This document shows, one piece after another, positions 40,831 to 49,194 of a stretch of 64,000 nucleotides of DNA (positions within the stretch are counted from its first letter, which is position 1; each line of letters opens with the position of its first letter). The translations under genes were made by a program, and so were the position numbers. The stretch is from Roseiarcus sp036489975 (GTDB lineage Bacteria; Pseudomonadota; Alphaproteobacteria; Rhizobiales; Beijerinckiaceae): contig DASXES010000033.1 in NCBI GenBank assembly GCA_036489975.1, positions 1 through 64,000 on the forward strand, in the 5' to 3' direction. The notes below the pieces were generated by a model. The model saw only the letters and a program-made list of their open reading frames with translations, ran no database searches and was not told the DNA's origin.

Positions 40831-42501
40831 ATGCTTTCGCGCCTCTCCATTCGCGACGTGGTGCTGATCGATCAGCTGGATCTTGAGTTCTCGCCCGGCC
40901 TGACGATCCTCACCGGCGAGACCGGCGCGGGGAAATCGATTCTTCTGGACGCGCTGGCGCTGGCGCTCGGCGCGCGCGGAGACGGCGGTCTGGTGCGCCA
41001 CGGCCAGACGCAAGGCCAGGTGACGGCGACCTTCGAATTGCCAAAAGGCCACGCCGCCCGCGCTCTGCTCGAAGGGCAGGACATCGAAATCGGCGACGAG
41101 CTGATTTTGAGGCGGGTCCAGCTCGCGGACGGACGCACGCGCGCCTACGTCAATGACCGCAGCGTCAGCGCCCAGACGCTGCGCACGCTCTCGTCGGCGC
41201 TGGTCGAGATCCACGGCCAGCACGACGAACGCGCGCTGACCGATCCATCGACCCACCGGGCGCTGGTCGACGCTTACGGGGGGCACGAGCCGATCGCGGC
41301 CGTGACCGAGCAGGCTCACGCCGCCTTGCGCGAGGCCGAACGCGCGCTCGAAACGGAACGCGCCAGGGTCAAGGCCGCGGAGGTCGAAGCGGAGTTCGCC
41401 GCCCATGCGCATGAGGAGCTGACCAAGCTGGACGTCCAGCTGAACGAGGAGGAGACGCTCGCGGCGCGCCGGCAGACGATGATGCAGGGCGAGAAGGTTG
41501 CCGCCGACATCCGCGACGCGCTCGATCACCTGAACGGCGACACCGCGATCCTGCCGCTCCTGCTTTCCCTCTCGAAACGACTGCAGCGTCGCCTGCCGCA
41601 GGCGCCGGCGCTGCTCGAGCCGAGCGTGAAGGCGCTCGACGAGGCGATCGACGCGATCGAGCGCGCCACACGCGAGGTCGAGGAGGCGCTCGAGCGAAGC
41701 GCCTTCGATCCTCACGAGCTCGAGCGTTGCGAGGAGCGCCTGTTCGCGCTGAGGGCGATGGGCCGCAAGCACAACGTTCCGATCGAAAATCTGCCGGCGC
41801 TGGCGCAGAAATTCGCCGACGATCTTGCCGCTCTCGCTGAAGGGCGCAGCGAGGTCGGCCGCCTCGAAGCCAGGGTCAAAGGCGCCGCCGAGGCCTATCG
41901 GGCCGCCGCGCGCGCGCTCAGCGCCGCGCGCGAAGAGAGCGCGCTGGAACTGGCGACGGCGGTCGGCGCGGAACTGGCGCCGCTCAAGCTCGAGCGCGCC
42001 GAGTTCAGCGTCGACCTGCGGCGCGACGACGCCCTCGTCTCGCCGAGCGGCTATGACCGAGCGGAGTTCTTCGTCCGCACCAACCCCGGGTCGCGGCCGG
42101 GCCCGTTGATGAAAGTGGCGTCCGGGGGCGAACTGGCGAGGTTCCTGCTGGCGATCAAAGTCCGGCTTGCCGAGCGCGGCACTGCGCCGACCCTGGTTTT
42201 CGACGAAATCGACACCGGCGTCGGCGGCGCTGTCGCCGACGCGATGGGTCAGCGCCTGGCGCGGCTCTCGGCGCGGGCGCAGGTGCTGGCTGTCACGCAC
42301 GCGCCGCAAGTGGCCGCGCGGGCGCAGAACCACTACCGCATCGTCAAAAGCGATGTCGGCGCCGGCGAGCGCGTCGCGACCCACGTTTCGCGTCTCGGCG
42401 CCGCCGAGCGGCGGGAGGAGATCGCGCGAATGCTCGCCGGGGCCGAAATCACCCGCGAGGCCCGGGCCGCCGCCGTGAGCCTGATCGAGAAGGCCGAATG
42501 A
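40831..42501 (+). CDS. recN: DNA repair protein RecN
   Basis: A 556-aa SMC-like ATPase used in double-strand break repair. The N-terminus MLSRLSIRDVVLIDQLDLEF leads into Walker A GETGAGKS. The middle is a coiled coil with heptad-like charged helices (about residues 155-370). The ABC signature is KVASGGELARFLLAIK, Walker B is TLVFDEIDTGVGG, and the late VLAVTHAPQVAARA is typical. The ATG 40831 is preferred over the adjacent TTG 40828. In many relatives ligA follows; here murA follows instead. Confidence 0.96.
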   Translation: MLSRLSIRDVVLIDQLDLEFSPGLTILTGETGAGKSILLDALALALGARGDGGLVRHGQTQGQVTATFELPKGHAARALLEGQDIEIGDELILRRVQLADGRTRAYVNDRSVSAQTLRTLSSALVEIHGQHDERALTDPSTHRALVDAYGGHEPIAAVTEQAHAALREAERALETERARVKAAEVEAEFAAHAHEELTKLDVQLNEEETLAARRQTMMQGEKVAADIRDALDHLNGDTAILPLLLSLSKRLQRRLPQAPALLEPSVKALDEAIDAIERATREVEEALERSAFDPHELERCEERLFALRAMGRKHNVPIENLPALAQKFADDLAALAEGRSEVGRLEARVKGAAEAYRAAARALSAAREESALELATAVGAELAPLKLERAEFSVDLRRDDALVSPSGYDRAEFFVRTNPGSRPGPLMKVASGGELARFLLAIKVRLAERGTAPTLVFDEIDTGVGGAVADAMGQRLARLSARAQVLAVTHAPQVAARAQNHYRIVKSDVGAGERVATHVSRLGAAERREEIARMLAGAEITREARAAAVSLIEKAE

Positions 42502-42610
42502 CGGCGGGATCGGATATCGGCGCCGGGCTTGCTCCCCTGCCTGCGCGGCCCTATCAAGCGCGGGGCCGCGCGTTCGGTCCGATCGATCGATTTGACCAAG
42601 GAAATCCGGG

Positions 42611-42781
42611 ATGAGTCCGGATAATCGCCGAGCAAAAAGCGAGGATCTCAGGCGGGTGCGCCTCGCAGCGTCGCTCAGGGAGAATCTGAAGCGGCGCAAG
42701 GCGCAGAGTCGGGCGCGACAGACGGAGGTTCAGCCGGCGGAGGGCTCGACCGCGCCGGCGTCGGACGAGCGGAAAGGCTGA
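42611..42781 (+). CDS. Small basic protein upstream of murA (56 aa)
   Basis: A 56-aa frame begins at ATG 42611 (MSPDNRRAKSEDLRRVRLAA) and contains SLRENLKRRKAQSRARQ, then an Ala/Pro/Glu tail. The composition is highly basic and helical. Similar short proteins with a R-L-A-x-x-L-R-E-N-L-K-R-R-K-x-Q core are familiar near murA in alphaproteobacteria, which supports coding, but no function is known to me. GGAAATCCGGG precedes the start. It lies 61 bp before murA and is probably in its transcript. Confidence 0.68.
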   Translation: MSPDNRRAKSEDLRRVRLAASLRENLKRRKAQSRARQTEVQPAEGSTAPASDERKG

Positions 42782-42842
42782 CAGGCGGGGTCGCTGGGCG
42801 GCGCCTCGCAATCGCCTCGGGTTTGTGGCGGAGGGACAGGGG

Positions 42843-44132
42843 ATGGATCGGATACAAATTCGCGGCGGGGCCGCCTTGAACGGCGTCATTCCGATCTCGG
42901 GGGCCAAAAATGCGGCGCTGCCGCTGATGATCGCCTCGCTCCTGACCGATCAGACGCTGACTTTGGAAAACCTACCGCGTCTCGCCGATGTCGCCCAGCT
43001 CGCCTACATCCTCGGCAATCACGGCGTCGACTATTCGGTCGATGGCAAGCGCGTCGGCGAGGAGACCGGCGCCGGGCAGACGGGACATTTGCGCGCCCGC
43101 ACCATCGTCGACACCACCGCCCCATACGAGATGGTGGCCAAGATGCGCGCCAGCTTCTGGGTGATCGCGCCGCTGATCGCGCGCATGGGCGCGGCGCGCG
43201 TTTCCCTGCCCGGCGGCTGCGCGATCGGCACGCGCCCGGTCGACCTCCTGTTGATGGCGCTGGAAAAGCTCGGGGCGCAGATCGAGATCGACGCGGGCTA
43301 CGCCGTCGCCAGGGCGCCGAAGGGCCTCATCGGCGCTGAGATCGATTTTCCCAAGGTGACGGTCGGGGGAACGCATGTGGCGATCATGGCGGCGTCGACG
43401 GCGCGCGGGGCGACGCTGATCCGCAACGCGGCCTGCGAACCCGAGGTCGCCGATCTCGCCCAATGCCTCAACAAGATGGGCGCCCGCATCCGAGGCGCCG
43501 GCACGTCCACAATCGAAATTGATGGCGTCGCCCGTCTCAATGGCGCGCATCACCGCGTTCTGCCCGACCGCATCGAAGCAGGAACCTATGCGACAGCGGT
43601 CGCCATGACGGGGGGCGACCTCGTGCTCGAAGGCGTCGGCGAGGACCTCCTGGAGGAGGCTCTGGAGGCGCTGACCCAAGCGGGCGCGACGGTGAGCAGC
43701 GACAATCGCGGGGTGCGGGTCAGGCGCAACGGCGCCGGCGTCAGCGCGGTCGACATTTCAACCGCGCCGTTTCCCGGATTCCCGACCGATCTGCAGGCCC
43801 AGTTCATGGCGCTGATGACGCGAGCCAAGGGCGTCTCGCGCATCAAGGAGACAATCTTTGAGAACCGCTTCATGCATGTGCAGGAGCTGGCGCGCCTCGG
43901 CGCGCACATCAAGCTTGAAGGCGACACGGCGATCGTCAGCGGGGTCCGGCGCCTGCGCGGCGCGCCGGTGATGGCGACCGACCTGCGCGCCTCCGTTTCG
44001 CTGGTTATCGCCGGCCTTGTCGCGGAGGGGGAGACGATCGTCAATCGCGTCTACCATCTCGACCGCGGCTTCGAGCGGCTGGAAGAGAAGCTCGGCGCCT
44101 GCGGCGCCGACATCACGCGCCTTGCGAGCTAG
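42843..44132 (+). CDS. murA: UDP-N-acetylglucosamine 1-carboxyvinyltransferase
   Basis: A 429-aa MurA, which adds enolpyruvate from PEP to UDP-GlcNAc in the first committed step of peptidoglycan synthesis. Typical stretches are MDRIQIRGGAALNGVIPISG, AKNAALPLMIASLLT, the active-site Cys loop LPGGCAIGTRPVD (the fosfomycin target), PDRIEAGTYATAVAMTGG and FPGFPTDLQAQFMALM. AGGGACAGGGG just before ATG 42843 favours this start over the upstream GTG. DUF2948 follows after 4 bp, so both share one transcript. Confidence 0.97.
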   Translation: MDRIQIRGGAALNGVIPISGAKNAALPLMIASLLTDQTLTLENLPRLADVAQLAYILGNHGVDYSVDGKRVGEETGAGQTGHLRARTIVDTTAPYEMVAKMRASFWVIAPLIARMGAARVSLPGGCAIGTRPVDLLLMALEKLGAQIEIDAGYAVARAPKGLIGAEIDFPKVTVGGTHVAIMAASTARGATLIRNAACEPEVADLAQCLNKMGARIRGAGTSTIEIDGVARLNGAHHRVLPDRIEAGTYATAVAMTGGDLVLEGVGEDLLEEALEALTQAGATVSSDNRGVRVRRNGAGVSAVDISTAPFPGFPTDLQAQFMALMTRAKGVSRIKETIFENRFMHVQELARLGAHIKLEGDTAIVSGVRRLRGAPVMATDLRASVSLVIAGLVAEGETIVNRVYHLDRGFERLEEKLGACGADITRLAS

Positions 44133-44136
44133 GCCG

Positions 44137-44592
44137 ATGGCGGCTCATGCGCATGCGCTCAAGCTGATCGCGCTCGACCGGGAGGGCCTCGGGGTCATTT
44201 CGGCTCACGTTCAGAACACCTGCGTCAAGCGCGTCGACATGGCCTGGCTGCCGCGGCAGGGGCGCTTCCTCGTCGCGGGCATGCGCTACGACTGGGTCGG
44301 CGCGAAAACCGGGCCGGCCGAGCGTGTCGAGAGCGTGCTCAGAATCGATCGCGTCCTGAAGGTTTCGCATCTCGGCCTCAAGGACGCGGATGCGGACGCC
44401 ACGCTCAACCTGCTGGCGGTGTCGTTCGAGAAAACCGATCCGCCGGCCGGCATCATAATCCTCGCCTTCGCCCATGGCGCGCTGGTGCGCCTCGAGGTCG
44501 AGTGTGTCGAGGTCGATCTCCGCGACATGGGGGATCGCGTCCCCGCCGAGGCCTGCCCCGGCCATGCGCTCACCGATACGGCGACCGGCTGA
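44137..44592 (+). CDS. DUF2948 family protein
   Basis: A 151-aa protein of the alphaproteobacterial DUF2948 family, function unknown. The pattern ALKLIALDREGLGVISAHV, MAWLPRQGRFLVAGMRYDW and LNLLAVSFEKTDPPAGIIIL then LECVEVDLRDMG-type end is clear. The start ATG 44137 lies 4 bp after the murA stop. The neighbourhood murA-DUF2948-hisD-UPF0262 is conserved in Hyphomicrobiales, so cotranscription is likely, but this says nothing firm on its role. Confidence 0.86.
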   Translation: MAAHAHALKLIALDREGLGVISAHVQNTCVKRVDMAWLPRQGRFLVAGMRYDWVGAKTGPAERVESVLRIDRVLKVSHLGLKDADADATLNLLAVSFEKTDPPAGIIILAFAHGALVRLEVECVEVDLRDMGDRVPAEACPGHALTDTATG

Positions 44593-44640
44593 CGCAATGG
44601 CGCCGTGAGGTGAGTTCGGGTATGAGGGGCGTCTCGCCCC

Positions 44641-44698
44641 CCTCTCCCGATAGCCCGTCGAGAGACGGGCGTTCTTCGGAACGCCCTGCGGGGAGAGG
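44641..44698. repeat. Extragenic palindromic element (nested hairpins)
   Basis: CCTCTCCCG (44641-44649) faces CGGGGAGAGG (44689-44698). Inside are two hairpins, GCCCGTC-GAGA-GACGGGC (44653-44670) and GCGTTC-TTCG-GAACGC (44669-44684). The three-armed folding and intergenic place between DUF2948 and hisD fit a REP/BIME-like repeat of Hyphomicrobiales. A related TCTCCCCG/CGGGGAGA palindrome is at 62620-62647. Confidence 0.65.
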
Positions 44699-44753
44699 TC
44701 AGCGCCAGATGAGGGCGAGGGCTTTGACCCGGTTGGAAAGTTTCGCTTAAGCC

Positions 44754-46055
44754 ATGGCCATCGCGCTCGATATGCAGTCGGCGGATTTCGAGGAGCGTTT
44801 TCAGGCGCTGCTGGCCGCCAAGCGCGAGTCGTCGGCTGACGTCGACGTCGCGGTGGCCGACATCATCGAAGACGTCCGCCAGCGCGGCGACACGGCGCTG
44901 TCGGAATTGTCGCTGCGCTTTGACCGCATCGACATCGGCAGGATTGGCCTGAAGGTTGGCGCGGCCGAGGTCGATGCGGCGATCGGCGCGTGCGAGAGAA
45001 GCGCGCTCGAGGCGCTCAAGCTCGCGCACGCCCGGGTGATGGATTTTCACCTGCGCCAGAAACCCGCCGACGTCCGCTTCACCGACCCGCTCGGCGTCGA
45101 GCTTGGCTGGCGGTGGCGCGCCATCGATTCCGTCGGGCTCTATGTTCCTGGCGGGGCGGCCAGCTATCCCTCCTCCGTGCTGATGAACGCCGTGCCGGCC
45201 AAGGTCGCAGGCTGCCGGCGCCTCGCGATGGTCATGCCGGCTCCGGATGGGCAAACCAATCCGCTGGCGCTCGCCGCGGCGCGCATCGCCGGGGTCGACG
45301 AGATCTACCGGGTGGGGGGCGCCCAGGCGATCGCCGCGCTGGCCTATGGCACGCCCACGATCGCGCCGGTCGACAAGATCGTCGGCCCAGGCAACGCCTA
45401 TGTCGCGGCGGCCAAGCGGCGGGTGTTCGGCGTCGTCGGCATCGACATGATCGCGGGCCCGAGCGAAGTGGTGGTCCTCGCCGACACAACCGCCGATCCG
45501 CGCTTCGTCGCCGCCGACCTTCTGGCGCAGGCCGAGCACGACGAGGCGGCGCAATCGATCCTGATCACCGACGATGCGCGCCTGGCGCATGCGGTGGAGG
45601 CGGAAGTGGAGCGCCAGCTCGAGAGCCTGCCGCGGGCCAAGATCGCCGGGGCGAGCTGGCGCGACAACGGCGCCGTCATCCTCTGCCCGTCGCTCGATGC
45701 CGCCATTCCCCTCGTTGACAGGCTGGCGCCGGAGCATCTCGAGATCATGACGCTTCACGCCGAGGCGCTTGGCGACAGAATCGCCAACGCCGGCGCGATC
45801 TTCATCGGGGCCCATACGCCCGAAGCGATCGGCGACTATGTCGGCGGGTCGAACCACGTCCTGCCGACCGCCCGCTCGGCCCGCTTCTCGTCCGGGCTTG
45901 GCGTGTTCGACTTCATGAAGCGCACGTCGCTGCTCAAATGCGACGGCCGCTCGCTCGAGGCTCTTGGGCCCGCCGCCATAACGCTGGGCAAGGCCGAGGG
46001 GCTCGAGGCGCACGCGCGCTCGGTCGCGCTCAGGCTTCACGCGAACAGCCCATGA
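44754..46055 (+). CDS. hisD: Histidinol dehydrogenase
   Basis: A 433-aa zinc enzyme that oxidises L-histidinol to L-histidine in two NAD-dependent steps. Family motifs are SVGLYVPGGAASYPSSVLMNA, VPAKVAGCRRLAMVMPAP, VDKIVGPGNAYVAAAKR, IDMIAGPSEVVVLAD, DLLAQAEHDEAAQS and TPEAIGDYVGGSNHVLPT with zinc-binding residues. Length is normal. Its stop overlaps the start of the UPF0262 gene by 4 bp. Confidence 0.97.
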   Translation: MAIALDMQSADFEERFQALLAAKRESSADVDVAVADIIEDVRQRGDTALSELSLRFDRIDIGRIGLKVGAAEVDAAIGACERSALEALKLAHARVMDFHLRQKPADVRFTDPLGVELGWRWRAIDSVGLYVPGGAASYPSSVLMNAVPAKVAGCRRLAMVMPAPDGQTNPLALAAARIAGVDEIYRVGGAQAIAALAYGTPTIAPVDKIVGPGNAYVAAAKRRVFGVVGIDMIAGPSEVVVLADTTADPRFVAADLLAQAEHDEAAQSILITDDARLAHAVEAEVERQLESLPRAKIAGASWRDNGAVILCPSLDAAIPLVDRLAPEHLEIMTLHAEALGDRIANAGAIFIGAHTPEAIGDYVGGSNHVLPTARSARFSSGLGVFDFMKRTSLLKCDGRSLEALGPAAITLGKAEGLEAHARSVALRLHANSP

Positions 46056-46558
46056 GCGGGAAGCAGGGAGAGAGCCGGAAACCGGCCAGGAGCCGCAATC
46101 GCCTCGCCGAGGTGATCCTGGACGAAGCGACGATCCCGCGTGGGCTCGCCGATGTCGACCATGAGCGGGCGGTCGCGATCTTCGACCTGGTCGAGGAGAA
46201 TTCCTTCGGGGTTCCAGGCCGCGACGACGGTCCCTACGCGCTGAAGATCTCGCAGGAGGAGTCGAAGCTGACTTTCGAGGTCAGGGCGGCCAATGGCGAG
46301 CCCGCCGCCTCGATCGTGGTGTCGATGACGCCGTTCCGGCCGCTGCTCAGGGACTATTTCCTCGTCTGCGAGACCTATTATTCGGCCATCCGCACCGCGA
46401 GCCCGCGCCAGATCGAGGCGATCGACCGCGAGCGCACGGTGCTGCACAACGAAGGCGCTGAGCTGATGGCCCAGCGGCTCGCCGGCACGGCCGATATCGA
46501 CCAGGCGACCGCCCGGCGCCTGTTCGCGCTGGTTTCGGCCTTGCGCTGGCGGGTGTGA
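46052..46558 (+). CDS. UPF0262 family protein
   Basis: A 168-aa protein of the alphaproteobacterial UPF0262 family with no established function. Recognisable parts are LAEVILDEATIPRGLADVDHER, AIFDLVEENSFGVPG, PYALKISQEESKLTFEV and PFRPLLRDYFLVCETYYSAIR, then the DRERTVLHNEGAEL ending. It overlaps hisD by 4 bp (ATGA), which is the common arrangement. A weak hairpin ACGCCC/GGGCGT (46572-46594) follows its stop. Confidence 0.88.
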   Translation: MSGKQGESRKPARSRNRLAEVILDEATIPRGLADVDHERAVAIFDLVEENSFGVPGRDDGPYALKISQEESKLTFEVRAANGEPAASIVVSMTPFRPLLRDYFLVCETYYSAIRTASPRQIEAIDRERTVLHNEGAELMAQRLAGTADIDQATARRLFALVSALRWRV

Positions 46559-46699
46559 CGCTTCGGCCGGGACGCCCTTCTTGAGGACGGGCGTGTTTCG
46601 CCCGGAATTCGCCGTCGGGTTGTGCTTCCGCACCAAATGCCGGCTCGGCGGCGCGGGATTGTCCGCCTCGTGATTGTAACTCTCTTGGGCGACAAGGCG

Positions 46700-47335
46700 A
46701 TGCCAATTGAAGCCTCTTTGAACGAAAAGCGCGACTTCGTCCGCTCGAACGCCCGCCTAATCGCCCCGCCGCTGACGCCCGAAATCCGGCTTTGGCTCGC
46801 GGACGAGGCCGTGCCGCTTTGGATGAGGACCGAGGAGGAACTCGGCGCGCTGGGCTTGCCGCCGCCGTTCTGGGCGTTCGCCTGGGCGGGCGGGCAGGCG
46901 CTCGCGCGCTACACGCTCGACCATCCCTGGCTGGTCGAGGGCAAGCGGACGCTCGATTTCGCCTCCGGGTCCGGGCTGGTTGCGATCGCGGCGGCCAAAG
47001 CCGGCGCGGCCACCGTGGAAGCCTCCGACATCGACGCCTTCGCCATCGCCGCGATCGGGGTCTCCATTGCGCCGCGCCTCGAGAACCTCATCGGCGGCGA
47101 CGAAGGGTGGGACGTCGTGCTGGCCGGCGACATCGCTTATGAGAAGGATTTCGCCGCCGCCGCGATGGACTGGCTCGCCTCGCTCGCGCGCCGTGCGACG
47201 GTCCTTGTCGGCGATCCGCGCCGATCCTACCTTCCGCGCGAGCGGCTGGACTGCATGAGCGAATATTCCGTGCCGGTGACACGCGAGCTTGAAGATTCGG
47301 AGATAAAGAGGACCGGCGTGTTTCGCTTTCGGTAA
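46700..47335 (+). CDS. Class I SAM-dependent methyltransferase (ETF-beta lysine methyltransferase-like)
   Basis: A 211-aa methyltransferase. The cofactor loop is LDFASGSGLVAIAAAKAGA (motif I), followed by EASDIDAFAIAAI and WDVVLAGDIAYEKDFA (motif post-I to IV). The N-terminus FVRSNARLIAPPLTPEIRLWL and PFWAFAWAGGQALARY resemble the METTL20/ETFBKMT group, which methylates a lysine pair of the electron transfer flavoprotein beta subunit. Target assignment is by family. ATG 46700 gives the family-like start; 26 codons open upstream are probably not used. Confidence 0.8.
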   Translation: MPIEASLNEKRDFVRSNARLIAPPLTPEIRLWLADEAVPLWMRTEEELGALGLPPPFWAFAWAGGQALARYTLDHPWLVEGKRTLDFASGSGLVAIAAAKAGAATVEASDIDAFAIAAIGVSIAPRLENLIGGDEGWDVVLAGDIAYEKDFAAAAMDWLASLARRATVLVGDPRRSYLPRERLDCMSEYSVPVTRELEDSEIKRTGVFRFR

Positions 47336-47406
47336 GGCGGGCTTATATCGGCCGGACGATCGGAACCGTTGGAGGCGGCTCGCGTTGTCGGTCGCCTCGG
47401 GATGTC

Positions 47407-47448
47407 GATAAGGGAGTTCTTCGATATTTTGATAAGGAGTTCTTCGAT
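47407..47448 (+). repeat. Duplicated ribosome-binding region
   Basis: GATAAGGGAGTTCTTCGAT (47407-47425) is repeated as GATAAGGAGTTCTTCGAT (47431-47448), a 24-bp period with one base lost. The second copy carries the AAGGAG and runs into the ATG at 47447 of the small secreted protein gene. Confidence 0.65.
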
Positions 47449-47779
47449 GCGCGCTTCATACATCACCGTCATTGCGGCTGCGCTGGCGATTCCCGCCGTC
47501 GCCTACGGGCAGAACACCGAGCCGGTCGGAGGCAAAGTGGGATCAGATCTCAGTACAGCGCCCACTCAATCTGGCCCGTCCGTTGGGTCACGGCCATATG
47601 CGCCGCCCTCTCCAACAGGCCCGCGCGCCGGCTACGCGGGCTCGATCGCCCCTGGCCAGGTCGTGCCGCGAGATGTGCCCATATCGCCGCGACCGGGCGG
47701 AATGGGCTCCGCCTACATCGACGGTCACCGGGTCCTCGTTGACCCGACCTCCAATCGTGTCTTACGGGTCTTCAACTAG
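47447..47779 (+). CDS. Small secreted protein of unknown function
   Basis: A 110-aa protein with a signal peptide starting MRASYITVIAAALAIPAVA and probable cleavage after VAYG. The mature part is rich in Gly, Pro and Ser (GSDLSTAPTQSGPSVGSRPY and PSPTGPRAGYAGSIAPGQ), hence mostly disordered. It ends in a compact segment, AYIDGHRVLVDPTSNRVLRVFN, which resembles the short C-terminal module of DUF1236-like periplasmic proteins. I cannot name a function. AAGGAG at 47434-47439 supports ATG 47447; in-frame ATGs lie further upstream (47402). Confidence 0.62.
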   Translation: MRASYITVIAAALAIPAVAYGQNTEPVGGKVGSDLSTAPTQSGPSVGSRPYAPPSPTGPRAGYAGSIAPGQVVPRDVPISPRPGGMGSAYIDGHRVLVDPTSNRVLRVFN

Positions 47780-47983
47780 CCCGGTAACTAGCCAAGTCGC
47801 GAGGCGCGCCCTATTGTTCGCCCGCCACGGGCTTGCGAAAAGGTGGATCGGCCGGTGTGAAGGTGGATCGGCCAGTCTGTCGCTATTTGCCGCATTTTGT
47901 TCGGTGCGTTCGTCGCGGGTATGTTAGCGTCCAATGTATAGATGGGTGTCGTCGTTCGCAGAATCATCGGATAGTTTGCTCCC

Positions 47984-49168
47984 ATGACGCATGATCCCGG
48001 TTCCAGCTCGGAAGAGCTTACGGACAACCATTCTGATATCGTCTATCCCTCGACCCTACCCTTCCTGGTCGTGCATCTGGTGTGCTTCGCCGCGATCTGG
48101 ACCGGCGTGACCGTGGAGGCGGTGGCGATCGGGGTTGGCCTTTACTGGCTCAGAATTTTCGCCATCGGCGCCGGCTACCATCGCTACTTTTCCCACCGCG
48201 CTTACGAGACCAGCCGGATTTTTCAATTCGTTCTCGCATTCATCGCGCAGACGACGGCGCAAAAGAGCGTGTTGTGGTGGGCGGCGAACCATCGCGACCA
48301 TCATCTCCATTCCGATACCGAGCTTGACGTTCATTCGCCGCGACGGATGGGCTTCATCTACAGCCATGTCGGCTGGATTTTTTCCCGCGGCCAAGAGACG
48401 ATGAACCTCAACCGAATAGCGGATTTCGCCAAATATCCGGAACTGATGTGGCTGCATCGCTATGAACAGGCGCCGGCTTTCGCGCTTGCCGTCCTTTGCT
48501 TCGCCATCGCTGGTTGGCCGGGGCTTATCGTCGGCTTCTTCTGGAGCACGGTCGCCGTCTATCACGCCACCTTTTGCATCAACTCGATTGCCCATCTTGT
48601 GGGACGCCGCCGCTATGTTACCGGCGACGATTCGCGCAACAACTGGCTTCTTGCCATCATCACCATGGGAGAAGGCTGGCACAACAACCACCATGCCTAT
48701 CAGAGCAGCGCTCGTCAGGGGTTTTACTGGTGGGAATATGATCCGACGTTCTATGTGCTAAAGCTGTTCGAGCGTCTTGGCCTTGTGTGGAACTTGAAGC
48801 GACCGACCATTGAGGTGCTGCAGAATCAGCATCGTCTTGGGACCCGGGTCGTCAGTCGCGCCGCCGCGCTGGTCGCCGAAAGCTTCAATGCCGAGCGGAT
48901 CGCCGCGGCGGTCGCAGCCGCGTTGGGAAAGAGCGGCCTGGCGGATCTGCGCGCGCGCCTGTCGCAGGCGCACCCGTTCGCCGCCATCGAAGTCTTTGGC
49001 GAATTGAATTTGCCGCACATCCCGAGCAGGGCCGAGATCGTGGGCCGCGCCCGCGTGCTGCTGGCGAACTCGCCCTCGATGGAGGACATCGCCGCGAAGG
49101 CTCATGAACTGCTTCTGGAGGCGATCGGAGCGCGGCTCGCGACCCTCGCCGCGCAGTCCGCCGCCTGA
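47984..49168 (+). CDS. Acyl-CoA/acyl-lipid delta-9-type fatty acid desaturase
   Basis: A 394-aa di-iron membrane desaturase that introduces a double bond in a fatty acyl chain. The histidine boxes are HRYFSH (residues 66-71), HRDHH (103-107) and HNNHH (233-237), and the spacing fits the delta-9 group. Four or so membrane helices surround them (FLVVHLVCFAAIWTGVTV and PAFALAVLCFAIAGWPGL). A helical C-terminal extension of about 110 residues rich in Ala follows the core and is seen in longer proteobacterial members. The electron donor is not encoded nearby. Confidence 0.9.
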   Translation: MTHDPGSSSEELTDNHSDIVYPSTLPFLVVHLVCFAAIWTGVTVEAVAIGVGLYWLRIFAIGAGYHRYFSHRAYETSRIFQFVLAFIAQTTAQKSVLWWAANHRDHHLHSDTELDVHSPRRMGFIYSHVGWIFSRGQETMNLNRIADFAKYPELMWLHRYEQAPAFALAVLCFAIAGWPGLIVGFFWSTVAVYHATFCINSIAHLVGRRRYVTGDDSRNNWLLAIITMGEGWHNNHHAYQSSARQGFYWWEYDPTFYVLKLFERLGLVWNLKRPTIEVLQNQHRLGTRVVSRAAALVAESFNAERIAAAVAAALGKSGLADLRARLSQAHPFAAIEVFGELNLPHIPSRAEIVGRARVLLANSPSMEDIAAKAHELLLEAIGARLATLAAQSAA

Positions 49169-49194
49169 GGTTTGCTGCCCGCGGACCGGCGCCT

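Noticed and set aside
40654..42699. 681-codon open frame antisense to bamD/recN
   Set aside because: It spans the ends of several real genes on the other strand and reads as low-complexity Arg/Asp-rich sequence.
44286..46040. 584-codon open frame antisense to hisD
   Set aside because: It covers hisD and part of DUF2948 on the opposite strand with no recognisable domain.
46572..46600. Intrinsic terminator after UPF0262
   Set aside because: Only a 6-bp stem (ACGCCC/GGGCGT) with a large loop and a three-T tail; too weak to list as a feature.
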